NCBI GenBank assembly: GCA_013398275.1
Contig: VZSE01002721.1
Span: 999,075 to 1,063,074 of the forward strand
Direction of reading: 5' to 3'
DNA length: 64,000 nt
From: Promerops cafer
Taxonomy: Eukaryota > Chordata > Aves > Passeriformes > Nectariniidae
This document shows, piece after piece, positions 25,408 through 39,474 of this stretch. Made by a program: the position numbers and the translations under genes. Under the pieces are notes generated by a model. That model worked only from the letters and a program-made list of their open reading frames with translations. It did not search any database and had not been told where the DNA came from. The first letter of the stretch is position 1, and each line of letters starts with the position of its first letter.

Positions 25408-28400
25408 ACGTGTGGCGCTGTGCTGGGCTGGAGCTGTCCTGCCCACCCCATTTCCCAACACAGCCCGGGGTACACGCACAGGCAGACGAGCAGCCACAGC
25501 ACTTCTGCTTTCCAGTAAGAAAAGCTCCCTGATAAATCTGGTCATAGCAATCCAGGATGACACAGCTCTGTGGTTCCCTGTGGTTTCTTACCACATGGAG
25601 GGGAAAGGGAAGAGTGATGCTCTCCTTGCCCTCTGCAGAAAGACAAGGTGGCTGGGCTGACAGCCCCCAGGTAAGAGCCATGACAGCACTCAAAAGGAAA
25701 TTTGCAGCAAACACGGCTGCTCACTTGTTTCTGAAGTCTCATCAAAGGGAGACAAAAAGACAAATTACAGTGCTTCCTAGGTGTGCAGGTTTTGCTTGAG
25801 GGAACTGATGGGAAATGTAACCCACTTTTGGGTATAACAGGAGTAACACTCGCTTACACTTTCCTTCTTGAGGTTGCTAATTTTGCATGACTACTTCAGC
25901 TGAGGAAACCAGATTTTAAAATATCAAGTGCTGGCAAAGTTCCTGTTGACTCAAAGAGACTCAGAACTGCATTCTTCTTTGGTTTATCTTTGTTTCACTC
26001 ACAAACCTGAAGCAAGCAGAAGGTTTAGGAGTGCTAATTTGGGATCATTAAAAGTCCCTAAATAATTTAATGATGACATCTATTGTTTTGTATGTGGAAA
26101 ATAAAAAAAAAGACCAAACCAAAAAGCCACACCAGGGTAACAATGGAAAATGGCCCCCTGATTCATGGATTCCTGTCACTTCAGACATTTCCTACTCTGA
26201 CAGACTAGGAATACAGCTCCAGATAAAGGATCAGGGTACACTTCACTGTGAATTTGTTTTCTGCCGCAGTTGTTGAGCCATCCAAATGCTTTTACTCTCC
26301 ACAGCTGCTGTTACCCTAAACCAAGCAGGTCAGAGTTTTGCCTGCTTTGGCTAATGCATAGCAGACCCAGCTTTACTCTCTTAGTTGAGCCATTGCAACA
26401 TCTCACAAGTGGCAATAGCTACACAGGAGCATCAGAGAGGAAACATTCTGCACCTCAGGGCTGTGTGGGCAAATCTAAGCACCCAGGGCTGACACTGGTA
26501 CCCAGGAAATCAGACACTGGTTGCCTGAAGCACCCTGCTTCTCTTTGCCTCCCTATACCTCCAGTCTCAATAGGACAAGAACAACGTTCCTCACGTTGAG
26601 GCACTTAGATACAGTGAACTAACTCTGTATTTATGGAAGGTCTGGAGCAGATTCCTTCCACTGTTATAGCATGTGCCTCAGAAGAGTATTTGTATACTGT
26701 GGAAATCTCCCTGCACCCTACAATCAAGGGAGCAATAAAAAAGGTATCTAAAAAATGTGGCAACAGTGCATAGTCGGCAGTGCTTGAAATCAAAACAAAG
26801 TCTTCAGGGAGCAAAACAAGCTCACACTCTGGAAAAATTCCTGATCCCCAGTTTCCCAAAATGCCATGGCAAAACATAATTGCCATGGCTCTTCCTATCT
26901 CTAGCAAGTGCCATTGAAATGGCCTGAATGAAGCTGTTATTTGTAGTGTGTAGCTCATCCAAAGCCTCTATCAATGAAACCACTTAATTGCTTTCTTTGG
27001 AATATTGTGCAATTGGCTTTTCTGTTGTAGTTTTCCCTGTCAAGGCGATAATCTTGTGACTCACTGTCATGAGGGAGGCTTCTCTTTTCTGCCAGTCATA
27101 ATCGTAATCCACTCACTCCTGAGTCTGTGCTTGCTCCTGCAGATGGGAAGACACCTCCTGACTATTGGTACCTTCAGGAACACATCAGAAGTTATTGTAT
27201 CAAAATGAGGGTAGTGAGGTAAGGCCCCTAAGAGAAGCTGTGGGTTGGAGGTAATGGTAGATAAAATTTCTTATACAGTTCATCAATATTGAATCATTTA
27301 TTAGATAACTATTTGGGAAGTATTGCTACCACTTGGTTTCAAGCAGAGAGTTGCCAGTGGAATCATCCACAAATTCAAGCCTTCCCAGAGGCTACCCCAG
27401 ATTTGAGCCATTCAGCCACAAAATCTAATTGAAGAGCCCTGTTCACAAGGGTGGGGTTCCATCCATCCCTCTCATTTAGTGTAAAACAGGTGCTTTAAGC
27501 TCTGTGAATGTAAAAAGTGTGTTCCTGAATGAGGCCTGGCATGGACAATCTCCCTTAAAATCCTGAAAATTAGTTGTCAAGCTGATTTCATTATTTAAAT
27601 TCTCTGTCCAACGAAGCAATGCAAAAATTTAGGAGCTCGCTTCAATTAACACTGGAGGCATTTAGATTCCAAGGTTTTTAACATACTGGGAATAATAACC
27701 AGCCCTTTTGGAGGAGGTTTCTGTAATTGCCTGCTGCTGGCACTTCTCAGTGATGGGATATGAGGTGAGGGAGGTCTTCGAGGGTCCAGTGCATCATTTC
27801 TCTTCCTACTGCAGATTTTTCAGGTCTCCCTTTCTCCATGCTCTACTCTCTTTCTCTTTTTACCTTCTTTCCTTCTGGCTCCTCTCCTCCTCACCAGGCA
27901 CTGAGGCTGTGTAGCACCTCCCACAATCCAATGGAAGCACAGAATATCAGGTTATAAGCATCTAGCAAAGGGTGTTTAGGTGGGCAGTCAAGCTGAAACA
28001 CAGCTTTTGGAGGAGATGTGCTGCTTTGGTTTATACTGAATTTTATGACAGATCATGAAGCTTGCTCCGTCATGGCTGTTTCCCCATGGCCAGGCAGCTC
28101 CAGAAAGCCAAAGGGAGTGGTAGTTTTACTTGAGAAGCTACAAAAGCAGCCTTCATCTCTTGCTCTGTCAAAGTTTGCTGCCTTTGCCAGCTACCAGAGC
28201 TTATTCTGCTGCATACCTATTAAAAAGAGTCCAGGATTTTTTTTTTTTATGGGGTTGACCCAAGCTGTCGGCCCAAGAACCAACTTTACAAGAGGTGTGT
28301 GGTGCACACCCACCTCAGTGGTGATGGAACAGAGCCCAGCAAAGCTCTGCAGGGTGCAGATGAAACATTCCCTGGCTCAGGGTGAGACAAAAAGGTGATA

Positions 28401-31400
28401 AACAGCAGCACCTGGGGAATATTCCCCTCCCCGCCTACCGCCACCACCTTCTCTCTTTCTCAAAAAACACAAATAAGCCAACTCAATTTGCATTTTCATA
28501 GCTGGGAGTGATTGCTGAGTTAATGAGCACTGCTATTTATATCTAAATAATCACAGTCCTAAACAACTGCTTGGAGGCATCAGTATGGAAGGTAAGATTC
28601 TGGGCTACGATTTGACGCGTTTCAGGCAGCACTTGTCATGTGAAGGAGGAAAATACATCCCAACTTCAAAAAGAAAAAAAAAATAAAAGAAAGGCTTTAC
28701 GACATTTCAGACAATCTGAGGGAAACTGGAAAAGGAAAGTTATGTGAGCAGTCTATACAGAGTTGGCTTGCTTACCAGACTGTGCTGGCCTTAATATTAT
28801 TCAGAGGAAATACTTTTGCTAAGCAGCTTCCTTTAACCATCTTAGCTGCCACAACCCTGCTAGGGACTTCAGCATTAAGCTGTCCTGCACAGGGTACTCA
28901 GCATTGTTCCCAGAGTGTGTGAAGAGCCCTTGCAAGCCAGCTCTGTCCTTGCTGCCTTTGGCTGAGTTTCTGCAAAGTGAATCTCTTGGCTTAGTGCAGA
29001 GCTTGTGAGGCCACTTAAATCTCTCTGACCCCTTAATGAAGTTTTTAAAAGGGCTTCATAAATCTTCATCACTAAGAATTGCTTAAAGCCCTGCAGGGTT
29101 CCTCTAGTGGCATTAACCACTAAAACAACTAGACAGGCTCAGGTCTATTTATTGCATTCATCTTCATTATTCCATGGGTTTTCCTCCTTTATAGTCTTTT
29201 ACATAAGCTGCAACCAAGAAAGGGAGCTCAGGAGTGGGAGCTCTGAGTCAACACTGCCTGTCTGGCAGTTTGTAGCCATCCGCTGTGACTACATCTGATC
29301 AGTCCTCTTCTTGGGAATGTTTTCTGTGCAGGCAGCAACTGAATGTTGGTCATTTATCCTTCCTTATTTAAATCATTGTGTTGTCCCTCATTAGGGAAAG
29401 AACCTCATTTTTGCCTTTCCTGTGAAAACATACCTCAGGTCACAGCCTGACAGCTTCAAAATGGATTAGTTACCTGCCTGCCCTTCAATTTTCTTTTTAT
29501 TTTTCTTGGAATTTTGGCCGACTTTGATAATGTTTTTTTATGAGTAGCATGAGTATTCTCTGAAATAAATTCCACCTCAGTGGATATGTAAAGATTGCTA
29601 GGAAAGTACAATGGTTTTTTTAAACTTTTTACATACCATGTATTGTGAGTGTGTAGATTCTATATACTCTGTATAGGTTGTTTGATTCTTCACCTCTGCA
29701 AAGTGAGGGCAGAAGAGTCATGACTGAGGTTCACAGACAAACAGAAAAATACTCCAGTGTAGGTAAAGTCATTGAAACCAGTGAGAGATTTTGAAGAAAT
29801 GGTTTCAAGGCTAATTCTGCAGACAATGAAGGACTAAGGCTCTACCAAGCTTTTGAAGCATTGGAGATCCTTGTGGTCCAACACAGTCCAGCCAAGCTTG
29901 GGCTGCCCCCTTCCATCACAAAATCATACTTTTGTGAGCTAGATGATTTTCATGGTTGCCTTTTCAGTTGGCACTTTGTTTATGCCATCAAGAGATGGTA
30001 GAGTGTCATGGAAGTGCTACTTTAGAGCCATTGTGATGTTATTTTATTTTGTTTTAAATTTATTTGCATTACAAGGAGGTCTCAGGGACTCAACCTCAGG
30101 GAGGACTGAAACAGTGTGCATGGAGCAGAAGAGAGGCATTATGCCTGTGAAGGCCAACAAAATCCTTTTATTGAAGGGCTTGACACTGAAGTATTAAATC
30201 TGCCAGAAGTGTCAGTTACGATTAGGAAAATCATCTAGGTTCCTAGTCTGGTTCAAGACTGGAAGAAAAAGTAATGTCTGATGGGGGAGGCTCAAAACTC
30301 AGATTGTCATGTGTGAGGTGAATTACTTGAGGCCTTAAAGGAGAGCTCCAGACTCAGTTGAATTGGTATTTCTTCCACTGAGGTCAGTGTGTTCTAGATG
30401 ATGTCATGCTGTGATGCTTTCACACGCGAGCCAGTCAGATAATTGTTTTTAGTATAGGGAACTGTAGGATAGGTTATATGGTGCAGTGTTGTCTGCTCTA
30501 GAAAGGATTGGTCAATAGTGTGCTAGGGACACTCTTTCACCCTAACAGGGATAAGGTTAGATATTATCTGACTTCCTGGCTGCTTAAAGACTATGCAAGT
30601 TCACCCGAGTGCTCACTTACATAGCTGTTAACAAAAATTCAAATTAGGTCATAGCTTTCAAGTCCTCAAAACATGAAAATCGCAGGCAGGGGACAGAAGA
30701 AGTCAAACAGCCACCATAGCCTGAGGTCTGTAAAATGTCAGGAAGTTGGAGAGATAAGAAAGAAGGTTTCAGCAAGTGACTCACAGCCTGTGCTTTAAGA
30801 AAAGATGGAAGAATCCTAAATCGTGGCCCAAATGACCGGCCAGAAGTTCTTACTCAGTCCTGAGTCCCACCCACAGCTTGGTCCTTCGCATGTAAACCAA
30901 ACATAAAAGGCAGCGAGCAGAGACCTGGGAGGGTGGGTGGGTAGGTGGCCGCTGTCCTGTGGCCAAGGCATTGTCACTGACCATATGCCTGCTCCTAACC
31001 CTGTCCATTTAAGCCTTCCACTGCCTGAAAGTTAGCTATCTAAATGTCTTTAAGGATATCCACCTCGGGATTCAGCTGAGGCTTCACGTACACTGCATTT
31101 CTCGGTGATATGGCTCACATGACTGCAAACCTCTGGTGTAAATGAACCAGGCTGGGGTAGGAAAGCAACGCTGGACCGGCTCTCCTGTACTAGGAATTTG
31201 GAGCAGAGATGCTTCATGGCTATGAAAACACTCAGGAAAGGCAAAGTTTAAGTTCATACAGTGAACTATCACACCATAGTCCCATGATACACTGCCTTTG
31301 CCAGCTAAGCTGCTGCAGACAGCTCCTGCCCCAGATGCTTGTTCCCACCTCTGGCCTGCAGTTTGTCACCTCCTCAGCTGTGCCAAAACAACTGCCTGTA

Positions 31401-34400
31401 GAGCAGTGAAGCACTGAATCAGCACGCTGAAGTGATGGAAGTTAAAAATAAACTCTTTGTGGGAGGAGCAGAGGAAGAGCTATTTTTAATTGTAATCACT
31501 TCAATGGTCTTTCTTCCAGTGTGGTCCCACAAGGAATTTCATTAGTACAACTGGGAGAAGGCAGTGGATTGCTGTGCTGGCACTGGAGTGACTCCTCCAG
31601 GCAGAAGAGTCCCTCCTGGCAGGGGGAAAGGATTTCTGGAGCCAGGATTGCACCAGGACCAGTGTGCTGCAGAATTGTACCTTCCAATATGCAGGATTGT
31701 GACTTCCCTACCTGAGTCAAAACTAGACACAGGTGCCCCAGGTTCTCCATTAGCTATTCTGCCTCCTAGATTTTCATAGCAGTCATTAAAAAATTATTGC
31801 ATGCAAGCCAACATTACCATTAATAAAAACAAATAAAGAGACACTGAGGTTTTTTCCTGTTTTATAAACAAATACTCCTTGTAATCATTCTGAATACTAG
31901 ACTCCTCCACAATTTACTATGTTATGGTTAGATGTCAGCCATTAAAATCTATTCAAATAAAAAATGCACAGTAAATTGAGAATAAAAAAAATCAGAAGAG
32001 ATGCAAAACCAGGGTTTTTTAATAAAGTTTCTTACATGATCAAAAAAGGAAATATTTATACATTCCTTAAAAAGCATTAAAAGTTTAAGGAAAAACATCT
32101 GAAAAGAGTTCAAACAATTGCAGTGCAGCTACCACTTGAAAATTCACAGAATAATTCAGCAGCTTACTTTTGTTTTGGCTTTGGACATTTCTGTGCTTAC
32201 ATGAGCTTCTCTGTGAGTGAGTGACATGTGCAAAGCCTTGGTGATGTCTTGTGTTCTGGCACCTCAGTGATTTGTTTCTGTTTGAACATGAAACACCTTC
32301 ACTTGCATTCTCCAGAAGAATTTGTATCAGTGAAACATATGAAACACAAACAGATTTCAAACTGCTGTTGCCTTTTGAAATAAATAATTAATTACACTTA
32401 TTTTTGTGCGTCATTAACATTATTAGAAGTTTTTCTGTGACACTGACTGAGTTTCAAAGCACTCCTCAGGGAAATGTGGCAGTAGTTTAACTTCCATCAC
32501 ATAGGAAAATGAAGTTGTAATCTGAGTCCCACATTAAGGCATCCTTCTTTTGGGACTCATGATCTATGTTCTGGATCGCACCAGTTCCTGGATTCTTGGG
32601 TGTACAGGCAGGATTTAAATTCCTAGACTCTGAGTATGTTTAGTATGTCCTTCAATTCTCTTCTAATAAATAGAACCAAGGGCATAGTGAGTCAGTAACT
32701 AGATTTTATAATTGTCTCATGAACTCTGTACAAATTACCTCTTCTCTGTATTGTTTTTGCAGTGTATTGTTTTCTTGAATAATATGGCACCTATCCAGTA
32801 TATATTGCAGTCAATAAAGTACCCCAGTTTATAGTTTGGTGGCCCACAAATTAATAACTGACATCAACAAAAATAATTAAGTCATTGCCCTTTTTAGTAC
32901 CATCAGTACTCTTCATTTAGACCAGCAAATTTATTTTTAGTTATTAACATGTTTCCTTAAAAGCATCTCTTTACATTTTTTTATTACCAAGAGGTAACCA
33001 CAAATGAACCATATTGCTCAGGTTTCAACAAATTTGTGATTCTAAGGTTGACATTAGAATGTAATGATGTAAAGGAAATCGCATTGTACTGCATTTTAAT
33101 TAAACAGGTCAACTTGAGCAGGCCTTTCTCCAGCAAAATTCCCATCAGAGTTTAGTCCTTCATCACTAGATTTTATTTACTTCTTGAGCTTTGCACAGCA
33201 GGTTTTTGCATTCCAAATAGAGGGCTGATAAAATAATTTAATCCATTAAACAGTGTATTTTTGACATGTGGAAGAGGTGCTGTTTTGGGTCCATACTCAC
33301 ACTTAGCACTCAGCCAAGGTCTTCCAGGTTTGTTCTTGTTCATGTGGTCCAACGCCATTAAATTCAGGGGGTGTCCTTTTCCAGATGAAAAGTTTGCTTT
33401 CCAATTCTCTCCGTAGGCTCAGCCTAGGCAGCTCTATGCTCCATTAGCCCAAGTGCTGAGCAATAGTTAACTTATTTCAGTACAAAATATTTTTAATCTT
33501 CTGGTAGCTACAGCTCACAACAATTAGTTTCTCCTCTCTACGCTTATTAGAGGAACCACTTGTGAAAGATATGTCACCTTCTGGACCTCAGAGGTACATG
33601 TAGTTCCAAGCAGGCACAAGGAAAATACTTTTTTTCCACTTCTTGCAAGCAGAAATGGAGTAAATTTGTTTGGAAAACTCCTGCTAAAGGAAATGTTATT
33701 CAACGAATCTGTTGAAGCTATCAAAACCAACACCAAATGAATTTGAAAACTTAGCACAGGTCACTGACACAGTTTGTGATTTGAATACTAACTATTCTCC
33801 TAGGCAGTAGGAACTAAAATAAGAGTGTAGCATAAATTCTGGTTTCAGGCTGAATTACACCCCTCTCCAATTCCATGAGTGAAATATTTTGGAGTATATT
33901 CATGCGAGCCCCTACCTTTAAAATAAAAAAGTTTAAAACCTTCAACCCAGAGCACAGGCAGCAGTTTCAACCAGTTCAGGGGTTGTTGCTTTCTCTGTGC
34001 CCTGCTGACCAAGGAGAAAATGAGAGGTTTTGCTGTAGTTTCTGGTGGCTGAGAAACGATGAGGTGCTGAGGTTTTGGCTTCTGGTATAGGCGTGACAGA
34101 CCTTTCTTACCACTCCAGTTGTGAGCCTATTACCAAACTGAAAGAGAAAAAAAATACAAAGCACTTTTTCTGCCCTCTTGAGATGAATCTTGTTGCATAT
34201 TTAATTCCAAGTTGATTTTCTTTAAAAGGCCAAATACTTCAAAAACAGTACAAAAATCTTAATTTTGGATAAAATTAAATGTTTTCATTGATAAAAAAAT
34301 TTTTTGAGGGAAAGAGTTTGGCTTAGTGTAGAAGCTGAAACACTTTGATTTAAGTGGTAGTAGGTAAAGCTGCGTCCCTACAGCCCAGCTGGTGGTCTGT

Positions 34401-35780
34401 GGGGAGTGGCACTGCACAGGGTGTCACCTATGGGGCATTTGGGGGAAAGCTGAAAATCGCCAGGGAAAAGCCCTCCAGTCAGCTAAGCACTGCTGAGTTT
34501 TCATCACCCAGCACTCCTGGGCTCTGACAGCCCCACCTCTGTTGGATTTATCTGTGACGCCATGTGATGCCACTGATGTCAGTGCTCGTGGTTGTCCTTT
34601 CTGCTGGGGTCACTGGCCCCCAGAATTAAGGACAGTGTAAGTTTTTAAGGGTGTGCTGGCCATGGAGCTGGATCTGCCATCTTTAGTGTCCGATGGCAGG
34701 GCATCTGGGTCATAAAGAGGTGCTGTTAGACCTTACAGAGCCTGACATAAATAACAGAGAGCACCTCCATTACCTTTACTGCTAAGTTCATTACACGAGC
34801 TATGGTAGTCGCTGAGTTAGTGCTGATTAGGTTTGTTTGGGACCAAGAGCTTCCAAGCTGTGATAGCAGAAAACTCTGCATTAGCTGACCAAATATTCAT
34901 CTGAAGTTTGTATAAGCATCTGCTTAAAGCCAGTTTAGTGAAGCTGAAACCATGGCTTGAAGGGCTGAGTAGCAATTCTTGCTGGTAACCTCAGAAGTGA
35001 TCCACTGGCAAGGTTTATTTCTGCAAGAGGTATTTCCATGGAGGTCTGTGGCACTGGCTTTTCATGTTTAAGTCACTGTGAACAAGGACAAATTTCAGTT
35101 GAATGAGTACTCCTAGACCTTTTGAGGATCTGGATAAATGAGCAGAGACACAGAAGCAGGGCTTCTTTGTAAGCCCCATTTCACACACCCTATCAAAAAA
35201 AAAAAAACCAAAAAACCCCAAACAAAACCTACAGTAACGTTACAATGAAAATGTGGTGCTGCAAGGCAAATAACCTATGTAAATTTAAACTAAAACTGTG
35301 TTGCTGGGGGTTTTTAGATTATTATTTCAGAGGTGAATGTTAAAGTTGTGTGTTGCTAAACTTGTGTTTGATTGGTAATTGACAAATGCTAAATGCATCA
35401 TCCAAGTATCATCCTGGTTACCGATGGATGTTACCAGCAACTCTCTGAAGTTATCCTGTAACAGTGTGGCATGGTATTTTCTTCAGAGTTTATTGAAAGT
35501 GTATAGGTCCATTTGGGGTTTTTTTAACCTTTGGAAACAGTAGTTGCTCTATACATCACATTGATTTACTCAGAGAATTGCTTTCTTCAGAAAAAGGCTG
35601 CTAACTGTTTCCATATTAAGAATACAAAAAATCCCTCTCAAACCTCAATAACATTAGGATTATTTCTATCTCCGTTGTTACTGTGTTTCATCATTAATAC
35701 TAACACTGTTTTGTCCATCAAGAAAGACAAATCAAGAAATTATTACAATGTGTGTAGGTAAAAAATGTAAGAAATTACGG
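25408..35780. other. Intergenic DNA, no gene recognised
   Basis: AT-rich non-coding DNA. No RNA gene, coding exon or complete mobile element was recognised. It contains a G-quadruplex motif at 30927-30941 (annotated separately), an A/T-rich block at 31780-33200, and a C/A-rich run near 35193-35228. Confidence 0.5.
30927..30941 (+). other. G-quadruplex motif
   Basis: GGGAGGGTGGGTGGG: four G3 runs with one-base loops, the class that folds into very stable parallel quadruplexes. It lies about 11 kb upstream of the predicted GATA6 start site. Confidence 0.75.
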
Positions 35781-38320
35781 CAAGAAAAAGCCTTATGTAT
35801 ACTGGACTACGCTACTTCTTGCTCATCTAATTGGAATTAAAAGAAAGTCGTTTGACTCTTTAAAGTTCAGTCATCTGTGACCTCTTAAAATCAATCAATA
35901 ACAGCAGGGGAACAATATATTATAGCCACCTAGTTTGGGGACTATCGGCTTTTTAATTGTTCTTTTTCCTGTTTGCAGATACTGGCATCCTTTACTATTG
36001 AATTATAAATTCAACGTGAGCAGCAATAAAGGATGCATAAACCCAACCTTTTCCTAAAGTAATCGAAAAGTGGGGATTATTTGCACGCCCTCTTTGGTCG
36101 TGGAGGCTTAGGCGAAATGGATAAACACTGGCAGTGATTACACGAACGAAATGGAAATTGCGGTATTCCCAAGGCGAACGTATATATTTATGCTTCTAAC
36201 TGCAAATAGAGGGCTGTGTCCACGAAGCCATTAACACCGAGGGTAAGAAAAGCAAAAGGGAATGAAGGCGTCGCCACCCCGGAGGTGAATTAGCAGCATC
36301 GCTTATCTTCGGGCCGATAGGGATGGGACCCGCCCGGCCGGGACCTGCCTCCGCGACTCCCTCCGACACCTCCATCTATCAAAAGGAGGGAGAAGCCCGC
36401 GTCTGCGGGGATGACAGGCAACACCAAGGGGGGGTACAGGCATTTTGCCTGTCCATGCGGCCCCCAAGTCTCGTTGGAAACCTCTCCCCATCTCCTCGGT
36501 CTCCATCCTACCTCCCGTGGCATGCTTGCTCATACCTTCCCGAGGCAGGAGCCATCCACTTACTTTTGATAGCAGCGAGGAGCAAGGCTATTAATAGGCT
36601 ATCTAATTACCCCGAGCTGCTAACTCTGAAATCTCTCATTCTGTGATGTGGTTGTTTTGATTTGATTTTCCAATCTAGTAGCGCGTGCATGTACAGAACT
36701 GGTCAGACTCGCTCTGGAAGATATTATTTTAAAGTTTAAAAATCTACTTTCATTCCAAGCAGGAACAAAGTTCCCAAACTTTGACATTTCACTCGAAAGC
36801 AGCAAGTTAAAACATTATTAGTTGAGATGGAGGGAAGGGTTTGCTTGGCTAAGATTACGAATGTCGTTGTTTGGGGGTTTATTGTGGCTATGATTCGCAC
36901 GTGTTCTCAGACATTTCGGTCAGGCAGGTAAACGGCGAGGAAAGCGGTTTCAAAAGGGAAGGCGAGAGGTTGCCACGATGCCAAGAGAAACGGAGCGACC
37001 GCGCTGGAGATCAGCGGGGACACACATGAAACGGAGCTACTCCCGAAAAAGGCTTCCAAGAGAACATATTCATTTTGATCTGTGGAAAACATTTCACTGG
37101 GAGATTGTGACCTGTTCTGATGGTTTATTTTATTTCCGGGACAGACAAGTAAGAAGACAACTATGTGGGGGGTTTCCCGGCAGGTTTCGATGCGTGCGTA
37201 AACCGGTATTTCCTTCACGGTGTGCGGCAGTGGCGACAGCCGTCCCAGGGAATAGTCGGTGATGTTTTTCGTTTGGGTGTTTTTGGTTGGTGTTTTGTTT
37301 AGTTTAGTTTTTGTAGGAGTTCTTTTGGGAGGGGTGGGTTTAAGTGAGAAAGAATTAACTTTCTGTGCTGCGGGCATGGGGGCGGAGGCAGGATAGCTAA
37401 TTGCAGATCGGATTTGATATTGCCTAACATCCGTGATAGGGAACGGGGGGAGGATGAGGAGAAGCTCGGCTCTAAAGCGCTGGGGAGGAGAAGTGCGGCT
37501 CCGCCGTGCCCCGCGTCCCGCCGTTCCCGGCTCTCTCCCACAACGACCTCTCGCAGCAAGAAACTTTTCTCCGGGTTTTCTGCCAGATCCAGCAGAAGAG
37601 AGCCCTGAAAGCCTTCCTCAGCGCCCAGACAGGAACGCACAGTGATCCCCACGGCTCCGGCCCGGCAGACGCGGCGGCGAGAAGGGCTCTGGGCTCTCAT
37701 CGCAGCCGCGGGCGGCGGCGGCTCCCACTCCCCCCGCCTCCCTCTTCCCCTCGACGGGGCGGCGAGAACCAGGGTGGGGGCCTTTCCTTCTGGCCTTGCT
37801 GTCTCGAAACGGGTTCTTTCACTAGGTGTGAAAGCCGATTCGCACACAGAGTCGAGGTACTTGATTTGTCTACTGTTGAGCGCAGAAAAGGTTACTGCAG
37901 TTAAAACTAATACATAATATTCGTCACCGCAAGCAGTAGGTGGAACGCAGCCCCATCGCTTTGTAGCAAGGGCATTGAGATGCCCGTTGATAAAAGGGTC
38001 AGAATTAGGCCATTTTAGTCACCGATTCTCAAAACCTTTAAAACAGCCGAGGAGCAATAAAAGTAATCCTTAACTCATTTTCAAAGTCCCTGTGTGTGTG
38101 CTGGGAAGAGACAGAACGTGTATGCGCCTGTTGGACAGAAGCAGCTAAATCGTGGTTTTTAGGGTGATGAGTGGGTCCCGGCTGCCTCCCGCTCACCCCG
38201 AGAACTGGAGGGCATCGCCTTGGTCCTGCGCGCCCCACTGGGGCTCGGCGGGTACCGCGGAGCGCCGGCTCCGGGAGTCAGGTTACGGGACAACAGCAGC
38301 CTCCTCGGCGCGTTTTGTTG
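35780..38320. promoter_or_regulatory. GC-rising upstream regulatory apron of GATA6
   Basis: Composition changes here from AT-rich to CpG-containing DNA, and is especially CpG-dense at 37430-37780. It includes a TA-centred palindrome, TTGAATT-ATA-AATTCAA (35998-36014), and GATA-like TTATC sites near 36302. The 100-180 residue ORFs in the GC-rich part lie on both strands and show no domain, so they are composition artefacts. In mammals a divergent antisense RNA and an alternative upstream first exon of GATA6 lie in this position. Neither can be delimited here. Confidence 0.35.
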
Positions 38321-38322
38321 AT

Positions 38323-38354
38323 TTTATTTATTTATTTATTTATTTATTTATTTT
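38323..38354 (+). repeat. TTTA microsatellite
   Basis: About eight consecutive TTTA units. Confidence 0.9.
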
Positions 38355-38444
38355 AAGGCTGAAATCATTAACCAGACGGACCTCAGAGACTGGAGGGAGG
38401 GAAAATAAAAAGAAGCTGCAGATCATTATTTAAAAAAAAAAAAA

Positions 38445-38485
38445 NNNNNNNNNNNNNNNNNNNNNNNNNNNNNNNNNNNNNNNNN
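38445..38485. other. Assembly gap inside an A-rich tract
   Basis: A run of 41 N bases with A homopolymer on both sides. This is probably an unresolved long A tract, so its real length is unknown. Confidence 0.95.
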
Positions 38486-38639
38486 AAAAAAAAAAAAAAA
38501 AAAAAAAAGACCACAACAAAAAACCCCCAACCGCACAGAAACCACACAATTGGGCACATAGTGCATAAATGTCCGTGCGGGCTCTCTGTTGCCTGATGCT
38601 TATTTGACCGTCAAGTGTTGAAAGGCACGGTGGAAATCA

Positions 38640-39330
38640 CCCAAAAGCACGCAGCTGCAGGTCACCAGTGACCGGGAGGCCGCTGACTGCAGTGGGGAAT
38701 ATCCTTCTGCCCCGCTCCCCGCCGCCGGGCACGGCTTCAGCCGGGGGGGAGCCGAGCGGCCGGCAGGGAGCGGGCAAGGTTCCGCGAGCCGGGTCAGAGT
38801 GTCCTGCTCCACGGGGCCCGGAGCCTGCTGTCTGCGACCAGCGAGGACGGCTGGAACTGAAGCTCGGCCTCTGAGCGCCCGGCAGCCCTTCGTCAGGAGT
38901 TTCGGGGGAGAAAAAAAAAATCCCTCCTCATCCTTGATAGTTTGGGGGTCCGTCCTCACCATGGGACACATCCCATCTATAGCAAAGGGCACGTTCACTG
39001 TGCCCGCCCCTGCCCGTGCTGTGGTGTGTGGAGGACCTTGCTGCTTTGGGGGTCAGTTTGGCTGACCACTACCCTTAGCTCCCCGGGCTGTCCCACCTGG
39101 CACGAGAGGGAGGTGATGGGTGATGTCAGAGGCCCCTATCCCTCTGCAATCCATCTCTTCTCCGGCGGATGCGGATTGCTCCGCCGGCTTCGGCCGCCGT
39201 TCCTGCCGCGGGGGTTTGAGCCCTGCGCGGCCCGCAGCCGCGAAGCGCGGAGCCGGCCGGCCGGCAGCTCCCCGCTGGGCTGAGGGCTCCCGAGAGCCGC
39301 CGGTGCCCCGATCGATATGTACGCTTCAAT
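38640..39330. promoter_or_regulatory. CpG-rich island upstream of GATA6
   Basis: Dense G+C and CpG, including CCGG tandem units (39252-39265). It has no ORF with a recognisable domain. It could be a distal alternative promoter of GATA6 or the start of a divergent non-coding RNA, both known at mammalian GATA6. The assignment is inference. Confidence 0.35.
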
Positions 39331-39377
39331 GTCACAGCCGCTGGGCAATGGAAACGGTCCGTATCGTGGCGTGGCCT

Positions 39378-39474
39378 TGATAAAAGTATATTTTAAGTAG
39401 CGCGGATAAGCGAAGGGGAGTAGAGAGGGGGAGAGGTGCCGGCACGTCGCCCGTAATAACCGCTGCGCTTATCA
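39378..39474. promoter_or_regulatory. Cluster of three GATA sites, two as an inverted pair
   Basis: TGATAA (39378-39383), GATAAGCG (39405-39412) and CGCTTATC (39466-39473). The last two are perfect reverse complements of each other. GATA factors bind such sites and commonly regulate GATA6 itself. The cluster lies about 2.8 kb upstream of the predicted start. Confidence 0.4.

Noticed and set aside
806..36000. CR1 LINE copies, tRNA, rRNA or microRNA genes
   Set aside because: I saw no CR1 tail, reverse-transcriptase motif, tRNA cloverleaf boxes or known miRNA hairpin. Degraded fragments could still be found by a library search.
37299..37847. 182-residue minus-strand ORF
   Set aside because: CpG-rich composition, with no domain, splice support or conserved motif visible.
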